Assembly: GCF_047675955.1 (NCBI RefSeq) | Contig: NC_132926.1 | Coordinates: 18,601,826 to 18,665,825 of the forward strand | Direction of reading: 5' to 3' | Length of the DNA: 64,000 bases | Source of the DNA: Chlorocebus sabaeus | Lineage: Eukaryota; Chordata; Mammalia; Primates; Cercopithecidae | Shown: piece by piece, positions 1-12,290 of the stretch | Position numbering within the stretch: the first letter of the stretch is position 1 | How the letters are laid out: every line of letters begins with the position of its first letter | Position numbers and translations under genes: made by a program | The notes under the pieces: generated by a model | Told to the model about the DNA's origin: nothing | The model's database searches: none | Seen by the model: only the letters and a program-made list of their open reading frames with translations

Positions 1-1355
1 GCAGAAAGAAGGAAGGAAGTAAGAAGACCAAAGGTAAATGGAATTTTAAAATGAAAAAACAATTCAGAAAATTAATAAGCCAAAGTTCATTTTATATAAA
101 GATCAATGAAACCAATGAATACATTGCTGAACTAAAGAAAAAAAGAAACAATACAAATCTGCAATATCGTGAACACAAGAGAGTGACCAGTACAGTTCTT
201 ACTAACAATAAAAAAAAGAAATTATCAACATTATATGCCAACAAATTCAACTACTTAGAAAAAAAATGGAAAAATTTCTTGAAATATACAACTCACCAAA
301 TTCATACCATACAAGAAAAGAAGACATCTACCTCACACCATATACTAAGATTAATTCTAAATGAATTATATATGTAAATGTAAATGACAACATAACTTAC
401 TTGTAGAAAATAATACAGCCAAATATCATCATGACTTCAAACAAAAAAATAAAATCTAAGAGCTTCTGCTCATTGAAAGATGTGTGTCAGTAAAAGGTAA
501 AACACATAATAAGAAAAGATATGTATAACACATATAACAAAAGGCTGCATCCAGAATAAATGAAATTTGCCAAAAAACAGTAAGAGAAAGCTCATAAAAA
601 CTCAATAGAAAAATGGGCAGATGATTTTAGTGGGCACTGCACAAAAGGGATTATCCAAACAGCCAACATAAATATAAAGTTTCTAGGCCTCGTTAGTCAT
701 CAGGAAAATGCTAATAAAAATCAGAGCTAAATACTATTGCACAGGGTAAAAAGATTGACAATAAAGGTGAACAAGAAAGTGAAATAATGGGACTCCTTCT
801 GAGCTACTTTGAAGAAGTAAACTGTACAACTTTGATCCGGCAATTTCACTTCAGTGAATACCTGAAAGTAGCATTATATATCACCGTTCCAATCTGGAAA
901 CAACCAGAATGTTCATCAACAATGGAATGGACACAACATTTGGTTATGTTCATCCAATTCAATACTATACAGCAATAAAAACGAGTAAACTATAGCTACA
1001 GGCAACTTGGATATTGAACACAGACTCACAAACATTATTAAGGTAAAAGACCCTGACACAAAAGAATATATATTGTGTACCTGCCCACATAAAGCTAAGA
1101 GCCAAGAAAGTTATACTATAGTGTTTAAGAATGGAGACTTAGGTATACAATTATAAGGAAAAGTAGGAAAGTAATTCCCATGAAAGTCAGCATGGTGGTA
1201 ACCTTTATTAAGAGGCACTGAGAGGAGACAGAAAGGAGAGCTGAGACATGCAGGTAACATTCTATTTCCTGATCTAGGGAGTGGTCACACCGGTATTCAT
1301 CTTTGTTTTATGTGCTTCTCTGAATGTGGGTTATATTTCACAACAAAAATAATGA
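1..1355 (+). mobile_element. Old L1M-type LINE fragment, internally deleted
   Basis: Reads in the sense direction as degenerate L1 ORF2 followed by an L1 3' untranslated region. The first 380 bases resemble the stretch just upstream of the reverse transcriptase core ('tatgccaacaaattc', 'gaaaaatttcttg'). After a jump, 440-1000 resembles the C-terminal part of ORF2 ('aaaaatgggcagatgatttt', 'gtcatcaggaaaatgctaat', 'gttcatcaacaatgg'), and 1040-1350 resembles the 3' untranslated end. Internal blocks of ORF2 are missing and no frame stays open beyond about 110 codons. The element runs off the left edge of the window. The high divergence fits an L1M family that predates primates. It is a dead copy and no function is expected. 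Confidence 0.75.
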
Positions 1356-3334
1356 AAAAAGAAGGAATTTGAAGCTGCACGGAGGAAAACCACACTGCTG
1401 AAAGCCCTCAAAATTACTGCAAGCAATTCTTTTTACATCTTAGCTACCTTTCTCTAGGACAACATACAAGCTCAAGCCATGAAATTTATCCCTGAAAGTA
1501 AACCATTACCATTAGGCATTACAATGCACTTGGAATTATTTTTCATAAATGTGCATGCATATCTCTTTGACTCTTTTTAAAATCTTTAATTCAGGGAGTA
1601 TTCCAGACATGGAAACAGCAGTGCAGATTGCCAGCGTTCCAAAATATGTCACCATATCCCATTATCTCTGTGACACTGGGCTTGACCATCTCAGTTATGG
1701 ACCCATAACTGAATTAGGGAGGGAGGAAAAGAATGTTTTTAAAGTAATAATTCTTCCACATATAGTGTGCATGAATAAGTCAATAATTATAAACTAATGA
1801 AATCATACTTACTTCTTCTAGAAGTTACTGCAACTAATCCTTACACATCTCAGCAAATGAATATTACATGATCATTATTATCTCTGGTAGCAGTTTCAGG
1901 TGCCCAAAGAATAAAGCCAAAACTCTAGCCCTCTGATGAGACCTTTAGATCTATTTCCATGGTACAAGGGAATACAGTATCAGTATTCCATGTGTAAATA
2001 AGTTCAATTAACAACAAACTATAATTGCACGGGGAGATGAAAATTAGTTTAAACAAGTCAATTAAATCATAAACATTTCAGAAATAAGAGGATGTGTTTG
2101 TAATCCAATTAGTGTGTTAATATACTAATAAATTTACTGATTTGAATGGTATCTTAATTGTATATTAGGGCACCCGACAAAAAAACAGTATATCATAAAG
2201 GGAGCTTTGGCTGCAGTATGACTACATAAGTTTGGAGAAAATTATCCATGTTAATGAGATCAAAATGCTTCTATCTAGAATAATAAATAAGGTTACTTGA
2301 TGGTTCGGCTAATAAAAATGCATCCAAGGGACAGGGGAAATGGCTGAACACAGTGTTGTCTGCCAGACGATAATTACACTAAGTTCCTGATGGGAGAGAA
2401 TGGGATATTTTATACTATGACCAAAACAAATCACTGCCATAGTTTCAACACTCAGATAATCATGGGAATAAAATATTCCAGGGGTAATTCTTTATTGCTA
2501 CCTCAATTACCACAAATTAAGCTGATATTAATATACTTTACTGCTGTTCAGCCTTAAGTGAAATCAGTTGCACTTCACTGGTGACTCAAGAGAATGAGCC
2601 TCTCTCCTATTTCTGCGTAATTACCTGTAATTTATAGGGCACAGGGAGACCTGTGCAGCCTAGTCAAGGTCATGTTAAGAAGGTTAAATTGCATTGTTTT
2701 CAATCACCATCTGTATTCTGAACTGAGGTTACCACCTCCCCAATTGCCACAAGACAAAGGGACACTTCCTTGGCACAGGGGTTGTAGTGCCAAATTTTCA
2801 GGCCAAGGGGCAGATTGATCATGAGCTTTATATAAAATGTGCATTTTAATGAGTACATGGCACTCCGATTAAAATGCTGAAATAGATAAATAATGGTTTT
2901 TAGTGCTAATTGCAACAATTTAAATCAATTAAAATGCCTGCAAAGAATGTTGACTCTGGATGAATTCCAACTTACTTATGCAAACTTGGCCTGCTCCTCA
3001 AGCCTTCAGTTCCAGTGCTGGAGACATCTGTAGCAGCCTGTCCAGATCTCCCCAACTTAGCCAAACCTCCAGCAATTGGAAACATCATCAGAAGCCATTA
3101 TCATTCCATGAATATTTCTTAATTTTTACCGCGTGCTAATAAAATGTATTGTTAGGATTCTCTATATGCCTCTATGCTTATTTTCTTGCCTTTTTGTTTA
3201 TTTGTTTAATCAAATGGGAAAACATTGGGAAATGGCATGCAAGGCCAATCACTAAAGCCAATGATGAACTAGGAGTAGCATTTTGTAAGCCAAAATCTGG
3301 AAACCAAGATAAAAACTGATATCCTATTAATTAA
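1356..3334. other. Repeat-free AT-rich stretch, possible conserved noncoding DNA
   Basis: No Alu, L1, LTR or MIR signature is recognisable over almost 2 kb, and no open frame exceeds about 80 codons. The part from about 2050 to 2960 is rich in TAAT/ATTA homeodomain-type motifs ('taattacac', 'gtaattac', 'tttaaatcaatt') embedded in complex, non-repetitive sequence. That texture is typical of conserved developmental enhancers but proves nothing without alignment. Apart from this, nothing is seen here. Confidence 0.35.
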
Positions 3335-4364
3335 TTTACCAATACACACTTGCTTTGCGCTGGCCACTAGAACACAAGGCCCACAGTGGCCTAGAATTTA
3401 CAACTTAAAGTTTATTAATTGGAAGACAGATGGTAAACAAACAAAAACATAAATATAAAATATGGTAATAAATAAGAATTAAGAAAAATAAAGCAAGATA
3501 ACAAAGAAAGAAAAAACAGTAGGGGTAAGGGTGAAGTTTATTACTGGTTGTCAAAGATGGCCTCTCTAATAAAAAATATTTGAGCACAAATAAGAGAAAG
3601 CAAGCCATGTGATTATTGGAGAATGAATGTTTCAGGCAGAAGAAAGAGTACATGAGGTTGGGCCATGAGGCAGAAGTGTGCTTGGCGTGTTTGAAGAAGG
3701 GCTAGGAGGCCAGGATGCTGAAGTTTAGAAAGCATAGGGAAAAGTTGTAGGAAAGGATGTAATGCAAACATATGCAACACATGCAAAAGTTGCAATATGA
3801 AAGATTGGAAAGAGCCAGATATTAAAAGATATTATAAGCCAATGTAATGGAAGAACATTTTCTTTTGCTCTGATATTACCACATCATTGGAAGCTATTGG
3901 AAAGTGACGTGATTTGAGCTGTTTTAAATATTGGAAATGGAATTTACCATGTCAATCTAGCAGGGAGAACAATTAGGAGGTGATTGCAATAATTCAGGTG
4001 AGAAACTATAGTTGTTGAATCAGGAAAATAGAAGTGGAGGTAGTTAGAAATGATTAGAATTATATATATATATAAATTAAAGGTAGCACCAAATGAATTT
4101 TCTCATGTATTGGAGGCAGAATAGCGAAAAATGACAAGAGTTGTGGGCAAATCTGAGATTTTGACATAAATCATTGTAAGGATGGAGTTATTCCTCACTG
4201 AGATGGAGAAGATGGAAAGAAGTTAGGGTAGAGAGAAGAATTGGCAGCTAAATTGTAGGCACATTAAGTTAGAGATGCCAACTTGTTATCTAAGTGGAAT
4301 TGCTGAGAGCAGCCAGTTATATGATGTCATAATGGCCCAAGCTGGAGATAGAAATTTAGAAGTT
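3335..4364 (-). mobile_element. L2 LINE, 3' end and C-terminal ORF2 part (segment 1)
   Basis: On the plus strand this is the reverse complement of a mammalian L2 LINE. It opens with the L2 3' end (the 'ctggccactagaacac' region), continues with 'gatggcctctctaat', 'gcttggcgtgtttgaag' and 'aggaggccaggatg', and then with 'aattaggaggtgattgcaat', all hallmarks of L2 read backwards. The element is strongly diverged, as expected of a family that stopped jumping before the placental radiation. The reading frame is destroyed throughout. A younger Alu interrupts it at 4365-4667, after which the L2 resumes in register. Confidence 0.75.
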
Positions 4365-4667
4365 GGCTGAGTGTGGTGGCTCATGCCTGTAATCCCACGA
4401 CTTCTGGGAGGCCGAGGTGGGTGGATCACGAGGTCAGGAGTTCGAGATCAGCCTGGCCAACACAGTGAAACCCGGTCTCTACTAAAAACACAAAAATTAG
4501 CTGGGTGTGGTGGCATGCACCTGTAATCCCAGCTACTCGGGAGGCTGAGGCAGGAGAATTGCTTGAACCTCAGAGGCAGAAGTTGCAGTGAGCTGAGATC
4601 ATGCCACTGCACTCCAACCTGGGAGACAGAGCAAGACTCTGTCTCAGGAAAAAAAAAAAAAAAAAAA
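4365..4667 (+). mobile_element. Alu SINE (AluS-type)
   Basis: Full-length dimeric Alu: left arm from 'ggctgagtgtggtggctc', middle A-rich linker, right arm ending 'gcaagactctgtctc', then an A-tail of about 19 bases. The 'ggtcaggagttcgag' box fits AluS. It sits inside the minus-strand L2, which continues on both sides. The flanking bases 'gaagtt' and 'gaagtc' may be a short decayed target duplication. By comparison with the L2 consensus, the insertion point lies close to the L2 reverse transcriptase YADD catalytic box, on a frame long since dead. Confidence 0.95.
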
Positions 4668-6563
4668 TGGAAGTCATGGATTTCTAAATGGCCTTAAGAA
4701 AAAAGTCTGTATAAGATCACTTTGCAGTAAGAGTAAACAGAAAAGGGAAGAGATCCAAGGACAAAGATGGGGAAATAAAAAAATAAAAATAAAAATAAAC
4801 CACTATCAAAGGAGATGAAGGAGTGACTAGGTACCTAAGAGGAAAACAGTATCCCAGAATCCCAGTGTAGACCCTGACATCAAGAAAGATGAGAACTGAG
4901 AGGCTGACATTGGATTAAGGAGGTCATTGGTTTTGAGAAGTCTCTTCAGTAGTGTGGTGGGAGTAAAAATTGCCTCGAGTATGTTCAGAAGAATATGGGA
5001 GCAAGCAAACAGACCTCTCTTTTAAGGGATTTTGCTGCAAAGCAGGGCAGAACAACAGGGCAGAAATACGTGAAGTTAGAAAATGTTTTATGTGAGAAAT
5101 TGCAGCCTATTTGCATGCTGATAAGACTAAATCAGTAAAAAACAAGAAAGATAGAAAAATTGCTGGAACACAAGTGTTGACTTTGGCCTTAGAGAAAAGC
5201 ACAGAGATTTCATTCTTAATAATGCAAGAAAGGCAGATTGCACGGGTATAGTTTCAAGTAGACTGGCAGATGTCAGAGTAAGACCACACCGTTTTAAATG
5301 CTTCTATTTTCTTGGCGAAATAGAAAGCAAGGTTATCAGCTGAGAATGAAAGTGAGAAAGTACATGTGGAAAGTCTGATGTAAAGGAGATGAAAGAGAAA
5401 AAGTTGATTTAGGAGAGTAGAACAAATGGACTAGGAAAACAAGGTATAACTGCCCAAAAGTAGAAGAGCCCTCTTGAAGAAAGTGACCATGAATTTCAAC
5501 ATAGCTTGGTTTATGTCCAGTAATGTTCAACTGTTCACGTTCAGAAGCAGAGTAAGTAGAAAGCTGGATTCATCCACGGTTGGATGTTGCTGGGTAAATA
5601 CAATGAAGGGATAAGAGAAGAAAGGACAATGTACTTGAGAGTATATACAGGGAAGTGACTAAAATAATGTACTTGTTTAAAGAACAACCAAAGTCCAGAA
5701 ATATCTAAGCTGAATGTATTAGTTTGCCAGGTAAAGGAAAGATCAATCACTCTGGAGTAAGCAATGAGGTCCTCTGAGTATGAAGTCTGAGGCTAGATAC
5801 AGGGCAAGAAGGAGGAAATTCTATTCAAATAGGATGGGATTCTAATAGTTATTTTCAGTTGTAAAGAAAGATAATAAAAGTATTTCTTAGGATCAGTCCT
5901 TATCTCAGTATAACTCATCATTTAAATGGGAATAGAACAGATCCTAATCCAAATTAGATGGGATAAAGTAACTTAGAGTCATACTGGTTTAGGGGTAAAG
6001 AGTGATCCAGTCTAGTCTTTCTGAGTAGGTACAAGATTGGAACAGACTTAGGACCAAGCGGTGGTCAAACCTTGAAGTTCCAGTGCAAGTTTTGAGCCGA
6101 GATATTTCATAATCACACCAGAGAACTCAAGTTAAGCAGGGCCTAAGGGAAGAGAATGGCAGTGAAACTTGAGGTTATGTAAAACCTATGGAATGAAAGA
6201 ATTGTTGGTTTAGATATCAGAGGGAGTCAGCTTGAAAGATAAGATAGTTGAAGCATGAAATACTTGTAATAAAAATTATAGGAGCGTAACTTTTGAGAAT
6301 CTCAAGTTCTGGGGTTCAAATAAGGGCATTTATCGCTGCATTAAGGTAGATTACAAGACCCTCGGAAGGGAAGGAGTTGAGGAACTTGAAGTCACAGGGG
6401 TGGAGGAATTATTAAGCCCAAAAATGAAAGAAGGTACAAGATGATGGGAAAGTGTTAGAGAAAACAACAGTGGGCTAGAAGCTAAGATCTCCAGGAAATG
6501 AGGAAGAGAGGTGTTTGTGTTTCTAGACTACTGCAACAAAAAAGGGGTAACAGGAGGTATAAT
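4668..6563 (-). mobile_element. L2 LINE, central and 5'-ward ORF2 part (segment 2)
   Basis: Continuation of the same antisense L2. Recognisable reversed blocks include 'agagatccaaggac', 'gagaactgagaggctgacattgg', 'gaggtcattggttttgag', 'gggattttgctgcaaag' and 'gcttctattttcttgg', in the same order as in L2 ORF2 read backwards. The latter part (about 5900-6563) is more diverged but keeps the same purine-rich texture. All frames carry many stops. Together with the flanking segments this is one of the longer L2 copies one would expect to see, about 3 kb of element once the Alus are discounted. A short (AAAAT)n run lies at about 4772-4799. Confidence 0.7.
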
Positions 6564-6575
6564 CTGACCTTTAAG

Positions 6576-6891
6576 GGGGGGAAGGGTTGTTTTGTTTTGT
6601 TTTGTTTTTTGAGACAGAGTCTCTCTCTCTTGGCCAGGCTGGAGTGCAGTGGCACAATCCTGGCTCACTGAAACCTCCGCCTACCAGGCTCAAGAGATTC
6701 TCCTGCCTCAGGCTCCAGAGTAGCTGGGTTTACAGGTGTGTGCCGCCACACCCAGCTAATTTTTGTATTTTTAGTAGAGATGGGGTTTCACCATGTTTAC
6801 CAGGCTTTTCTCGAACTCCTGGACCTCAGTGATCTGCCCACATCAGCCTCCTAAAGTTCTGGGATTATAGGCATGAGCCACCACACCCAGC
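6576..6891 (-). mobile_element. Alu SINE, minus strand, with target-site duplication
   Basis: Begins on the plus strand with a G-rich and then TTTTG-type tail, then 'gagacagagtctctctctct' and 'ggctggagtgcagtggc', and ends 'gagccaccacacccagcc'. The flanking direct repeat ctgacctttaag is perfect (6564-6575 and 6892-6903), proving an L1-mediated insertion. It lies within the decayed antisense L2. Confidence 0.96.
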
Positions 6892-6903
6892 CTGACCTTT
6901 AAG

Positions 6904-7270
6904 TTTTAAGACTAGAGACTCTGGGGGAGTAGAGAGGAAAAGATCTCTAATTGACAATGATTTAAAAAACAAACAAACAAACAAAAAAACAGCACACCTG
7001 TAGGCAAGAGTGGAACAGAGCCAGAGGGGTGAAGTCACATAAGAGGATGTACAGAGCCAAATGGGGATGAGGTAGCCCTGTTTGTGAGAGGTGTTCTGGG
7101 CAGTCTTAGACTTTTTGCAGAGGCTGAAGTGTATGGAAAAAAGGGCATGATGGGATTATTCCTGGTGGACTCCAAGTTAGTGTGTAGAGGAGAGACCACA
7201 GGTATGGGGGAAGCCAGAAGTAGGGCTCTTGCCAGGAGCACACTGAGCACTGGAGCTCCTTTATGATACA
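6904..7270 (-). mobile_element. Probable L2 LINE continuation (segment 3)
   Basis: The sequence after the Alu keeps the purine-rich, G-rich character of the antisense L2 ('gactctgggggagtagagagg', 'ggatgaggtagccctg') and probably represents the 5'-ward part of the same element. Similarity is weak and the end point is uncertain. A short (AAAC)n run lies at 6966-6990. Both strands carry open frames of 60-80 codons here, which look like chance. Confidence 0.4.
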
Positions 7271-7481
7271 TTTCAGCTGTCTCTCCTAGCTTTCTGCATT
7301 AGCTCGCAAAATGGTTTTATGCCCTTCCTATAGCCCTTGACTATCTTTTCCCGCTTTAAGAAAAATTTTGCATTAAGAGACCTGGTCTTTCTGTAGAATC
7401 AGATACCACATACCTTCAACAGAAACCTGGATCGAAGACCAAACAGAAGCCCCAAATATCATTACCAAACAAGTTGCATCC

Positions 7482-7784
7482 TTTTTTTGTTTGTTTGTTT
7501 TTGAAATGGAGTTTCACTCTTGTTGCCCAGGCTGGAGTGCAATGGGGCAATCTCAGCTCACTGCAACCTCTGCCTCCTGGGTTCAAGTGATTCTCCTGCC
7601 TCAGCCTCCCAAATAGCTGGGACTACAAGCACAAGCCACTACGCCTGGCTAATTTTGTAGTTTTAGTAGAGACAGGGTTACACCATGTTAGCCAGGCTAG
7701 TCTCAAATTCCTGACCTCAGGTGATCCACCCACCTTGGCCTCCCAAAGTGCTGGGATTACATGCATAAACCACCACACCTGGCC
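7482..7784 (-). mobile_element. Alu SINE, minus strand
   Basis: Full-length Alu in reverse: T-rich tail with TTTG units, 'gaaatggagtttcactcttg', 'aggctggagtgcaatgg', and the right end 'accacacctggcc'. No clean target duplication is visible, which suggests an older copy or decayed flanks. Confidence 0.95.
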
Positions 7785-8564
7785 CATAATGAGATTTTTT
7801 TTTTATTGCAACTTTTAGGCTGTTGGACATTTTCTTAGATACTTTGGAAGAGATGACTTTCCTCTTTCTTGTATTCAAAGACTTGAATCAGAACTAGAAT
7901 CTAGAGTGCCAACTCCCCAAGATTCCTTCCAAGACTTCTTGTCAGCAGCTAACACATACCCGCTCCTTTCAGTACAGCCTTCAGTACTTACAAAAACAAA
8001 AGGAATGAAAATTGAACACAGAGGATTTTAACCAAGAACCTACTTTATATATCTCATTCACTCCTTCATTCATTCATTCTTTCACTCATTTAATATAATC
8101 ACTGATTTAATAAAACCTGTGCTGTAGACACTGAACAAATCAGGGGACAATTCAGATGATTTATCATCCCCTTTTGGGAAAAAAGAAAATCACCAAGTTA
8201 GAAGGACATTGGGAATGGGATAAAGTTTTACTTACTCTCTAATAATTCATTTCAAAAAGGAATTTTCCAGTCTGAAAGCAAATAAATGAGAATAGCTTAT
8301 TCCTAGGTTCATCTGAACATCAAATGTCCTAGCAAGAGAAAGATCAGTGTCAGCCTAAGATTCTACTTGAGGAGAGAGATTCTTCCTTGTCCAATTGTGA
8401 GGTTTGAGCCACAAGAAAAGATAATTTTTATAATATACTTGGACCCTTCATGACATGAATAGCATTGAATTCTAGGCTTAAGAGTGGAAAATAGTGGGAG
8501 TTTCCACTGAATGATTCCAGTTTTCTCTGCATCATCACTCCTACCAAAGTAAAAATGACTTTTC
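7785..8564. other. Mostly unique sequence with a (TTCA)n run and weak L2 end
   Basis: Around 8053-8160 an 'attcattcattc' run followed by 'ctgtgctgtagacactgaac' resembles the 3' end of an L2 on the minus strand, but similarity is low. The rest, including 8160-8560, shows no recognisable repeat, gene or RNA. Confidence 0.4.
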
Positions 8565-8697
8565 TGCTATTCAATCAAATGGACACTTTCCTGTTCTTGC
8601 CTTTTTTATCCTCTTAGCATTATGTAACACTGCACACATCTCTGTTTCTTTAAACACTCCCCTCTTGGATTTCACTTCCATGTTCCAGATATTTTAC
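8565..8697 (+). mobile_element. Small L2 ORF2 fragment
   Basis: The block 'aatggacactttcctgttct' and the following 'cctcttagcattatgtaaca' resemble the sense strand of L2 ORF2 shortly before the reverse transcriptase catalytic region. It is short, diverged and non-coding. It is opposite in orientation to the long L2 at 3.3-7.3 kb, so it is a separate insertion or a rearranged piece. Confidence 0.5.
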
Positions 8698-8728
8698 TAT
8701 GCTTCTTCACGTCTTCATAAATGGTATG

Positions 8729-9495
8729 CCAATTTAAACCACAATGAATTACCTATACACACATTTTAAGTGGTTAAAATTAAGAAGATGAAGACAATGC
8801 AGTATTGGTGAGGATGTGGAGTAGCTGGAATTCTCAGACAAGACTGGGGGAATGTAAAATAGTACAGCCACTTTGGAAAAGTTTAGTAGCTTCTTAGAAC
8901 ATAAAACATATGTTCCATAGGTCATATGACCTAGCAATTCTACTCTTAGGTATTTCCTCCAAAAGAAATGATAAATATCAGTCCATGAAATAACTTGTTT
9001 ACAAAAACTTAGAGCAGCTTTATTTATAATAGCCAAAAACTAAAGAAAAAGAAGTCCTTCAACAGGTGAATGAAAAAGCAATCATGGTACCTACGTACAG
9101 TAGAACACTATATAGCAATTGGAAAATAATACCCACTACAGATACATCTGATAGTTGTAACAACACAGATGAATCTCTAAAACATGATATTGAGTAAAAA
9201 AAAAAGCACTATATAAAAGAGTATGTTTACATTTATATAAAATAATACATTGAAATATATAATAATACAGATAAAATTGTAGAACAGGCAAAAATAATCT
9301 ACAATGACAATAGATCAACAGTTACATGGGGCCGGGGATGAAGGCAACAAGCAAAAGGGTGTGAGGGAACTGCGTGGGGAGATGTATGTGATCAGTGCTG
9401 TTCAAATAAATGCTTAACAGCCAGTTCTCTGGGAAACTATGTGCATATATACATATGAAAGTTTATTATACGTTTTACTGATACAAGGAATATCT
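8729..9495 (+). mobile_element. L1M-type LINE, 3' end
   Basis: Starts in the ORF2 C-terminal region ('aatttaaaccacaatgaatt', 'ttggtgaggatgtggag', 'tttatttataatagccaaa', 'cttcaacaggtgaatg') and continues into an L1M 3' untranslated region. It is 5'-truncated, as most L1 insertions are. Frames are broken. It is directly followed by the 5' end of a different L1. Confidence 0.85.
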
Positions 9496-10244
9496 AGGAA
9501 TTTTAGAGAGGAGATGGAGAAAGATGGCAGACTGGAAAGCTCCACCGATCACCCCTCAACAAGGAGACCAAGTTAACAATTATCTACATAGAAAAAACAC
9601 CTTCTGTTTTTTCTTAAGAACCAAAAAACAGGTGAGCACTCATAGTACCTGGTTTAACACATCACTGAGAGAGACACTGAAGAGTGAGAAATACCCGTCT
9701 TGAATCACTGATACCACCCCTTCCCAACCCCCGGCAGCAGCAGTGTGGTTCAGAGAGCATCTTTGACACTGGAGGAGGGAGAACACAAAAACTGTGAGGC
9801 ATTGAACTCAGTGCTGTTCTGTTAGAGCAGAAAGGAAAAGCAAACCAAACTAGCTAACACCCACCCACGAAGGGAGCATTTAAATGAACCCTAGATAACG
9901 GTCTGAATTTGAGTGCCTGCAAACCTCGCCACTGAAGAACGCCTGCAAACCTCGCCACTGAGGAACAAAGTGCTCTGGGTCTCTAAGTAAACTCGAAAGG
10001 CAGTCTAGGCCATAAGCACTGCAACCCTTAGGTGAGTCCTAGGGCTGAACCAGGCCTAGAGACAGTGGACTGGGGAAGGCGCGCATGTGATATATTGAGA
10101 CACCGGGTAGGGCAGCCAAGGGAGTTCTGGCATCATTCCTCCCCTAACCCCAGGGTGCACAGCTTGCAGCTCCAAAAGAGACTCCTTCCCTCAGCTTGAG
10201 GAGAGGAGAGGGAAGAGTGGAAGGACTTTGTCGTGCATCTTGGA

Positions 10245-10880
10245 TACCAGCTCAGCCACAGCAGGGTAAGGCACCAGTCAGTGTCATTAAGCCCCCATTC
10301 CAGGCCCTAGCTTCCAGACCACATCTGTAGACACACCCTGGGCCAGAAGGGAAACCACTACCTTGAAGGAAAGGACCCAGACCTGCCAGCATTGATCACC
10401 TGCTAACTGAACAGTCTTTGGGCCCTGAATAACCAGCAGTGATACCTAGGTACTACACAAAGTGTTTTACTGAGCCTCTGAGACTTGCTGGTTTCAGGTA
10501 CCAACACTGCCATAGGTGGATAGAGCACCAAGTGGACTCTTGGGGTCCCCAATTCCAGGACTTGATTATTGGATGGCATTTATGGACCTGCCCTGGGCCA
10601 GTGGGAAGCTCACTGCCCTGAAGGGTTAGTCCCAGGCCAGGCAACATTCACCACAAGCTGACTTAAGAGACCTTGTGCCTTAAGGAAACATCACTGGTGG
10701 TCCGGCAGTACTCCTTGTGGCCAGGGGTGGTGGTAGCTATGGGGGTGAGGCTCCTCAGCCTTTGGAAAAGGGAGGGAAGAGTAGGAAAGACTGCATCTTA
10801 TGGTTAGAGTACCAGCTCAACCATAATACAATAGAATACTAGGTAGACTTCCAAGGTTTTTGGCTCCTGCCTCTGACTCG
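10245..10880 (+). repeat. Diverged tandem units inside the L1 5' untranslated region
   Basis: Three related blocks recur at about 10.25, 10.49 and 10.80 kb. Each begins with a 'taccagctca/taccaacact' motif, followed by 'cagggtaaggcacca', 'tagagcaccaagtgg' or 'tagaatactaggtag', and then 'actcttgg/acttccaagg'. After each come related 'ctgggccagaagg'/'ctgggccagtggg' and 'ttgaaggaaagg/taaagggaagg' phrases. The spacing is about 240-320 bases and the units differ considerably. This looks like internal repetition within the L1 promoter region, not a later expansion. Confidence 0.55.
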
Positions 10881-11480
10881 TGGACAACACTTCTGGACTC
10901 AATCAGCGCTGAGGAGACCTCACTACCCTAAAGGGAAGGGCATGGGCCTGACTGGCTATGCCCCCTGCTGATAGTGGAGGCCTAGGGCCTTGAGCAAACA
11001 TAGGCAGTAGCCAGAGAGTGGTTACAGCAGGCCATAGGCAAGAACCAGTATTGTGCTGGCTTCAGGTCTAATCCAGCCCAGTCACAGTGGTGGTGGCCAT
11101 AGGGGTACTTGTGTCACACCACCTCCAGCTTTAGGTGGCTCAGAAAGAGAGAAAGAGAGACTCTGTATGTTTGGGAGAAAGTAAAGTAAGAGAACAAGAG
11201 TCTGCTGGTAATCCAGAGAATTCTTCCAGATCTTAGCCAAGACTATCAAGACAGTACTTCTATGAGTCTGCAAGAACCAGAGCATTACTGGGCTTGGGGT
11301 GCCCCCTAAAGTAGGAACAGCATAGATCACAACATCCAAGTTCTTTCAAATATCTGGAAAGCCTTCCCAAGAAGGAAAGCTACAAATAAGCACAGACAGT
11401 GAAGACCACAATAAATACCTAACTCTTCAATGCCCAGACACTAAATAATATCTACTAGCATCAAAACCATCCAGGAAAAC

Positions 11481-12290
11481 ATGACCTCATCAAATGAACT
11501 AAATAAAGCACCAGGGACCAATCCTGGAGAAATAGAGAAATATGACCTTTTAGAAATGGCTGTGTTGAGAAAGCACAAAGAAATTCAAGATAACACAGGA
11601 GGGAATTCAGAATTCTATCAGATAAATTTAACAAAGAGATGGAAATAATTTTAAATAATCAAGCAGAAATTCTGGAGCTGAAAAATGCTATTGTCCTACT
11701 AAAGAATGCATCAGAGTATTTTAATAGCAGAACGGATCAAGCAGAAGAAAGAATTAGTGAGCTTGAAGAGAGGCTATTTGAAAATACAGTGAGAGGAGAC
11801 AAAAAAGAATAAAAAACAATAAAGCATGCCTACAAGATCTAGAAAATAGTCTCAAAAAGGCAAATCTAAGAGTTATTGGCCATAAAGAGGTGATAGAGCA
11901 AGAGACGGATAATAGAGAACTTCCCAAACCCAGAGAAAGATAAATATTCAAGTACAAGATATTACCTCATGGCATTTAATAGTCAAACTCCCAAAGGTCA
12001 AAGATAAAGAAAGAATCCTAAAAACAGCAAGAGAGAAGAAACAAATAATGTACAATGGAATTCCAACACATCTGACAACAGACATTTCAGGGGAAACCTT
12101 GCAAGCCAGAAGAGAGTGGCATGACATATTTGAAGTGCTGAAGGAAAAATAATTGTACCCTAGAATAGTATATCTGGTAAAAAATATCCTTCAACCATGA
12201 AGGAGAAATAAAGAATTTCCCAGACAAACAAAAGCGGAGGGACTTCATCAATACCAGATCTATTCTATAAGAAAAGCTAAAGGGGGTATT
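11481..12290 (+). pseudogene. L1 ORF1 remnant
   Basis: Degenerate copy of L1 ORF1, the RNA-binding coiled-coil protein that packages L1 RNA. Visible blocks are 'caagcagaaattctggagct', 'aagaaagaattagtgagctt' (coiled coil), 'ctacaagatctagaaaatag', and the C-terminal 'gcaagagagaagaaac' and 'agagagtggcatgac'. Several stops and indels break the frame, and a block in the middle has been lost compared with related elements. No functional product is possible. Confidence 0.75.
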
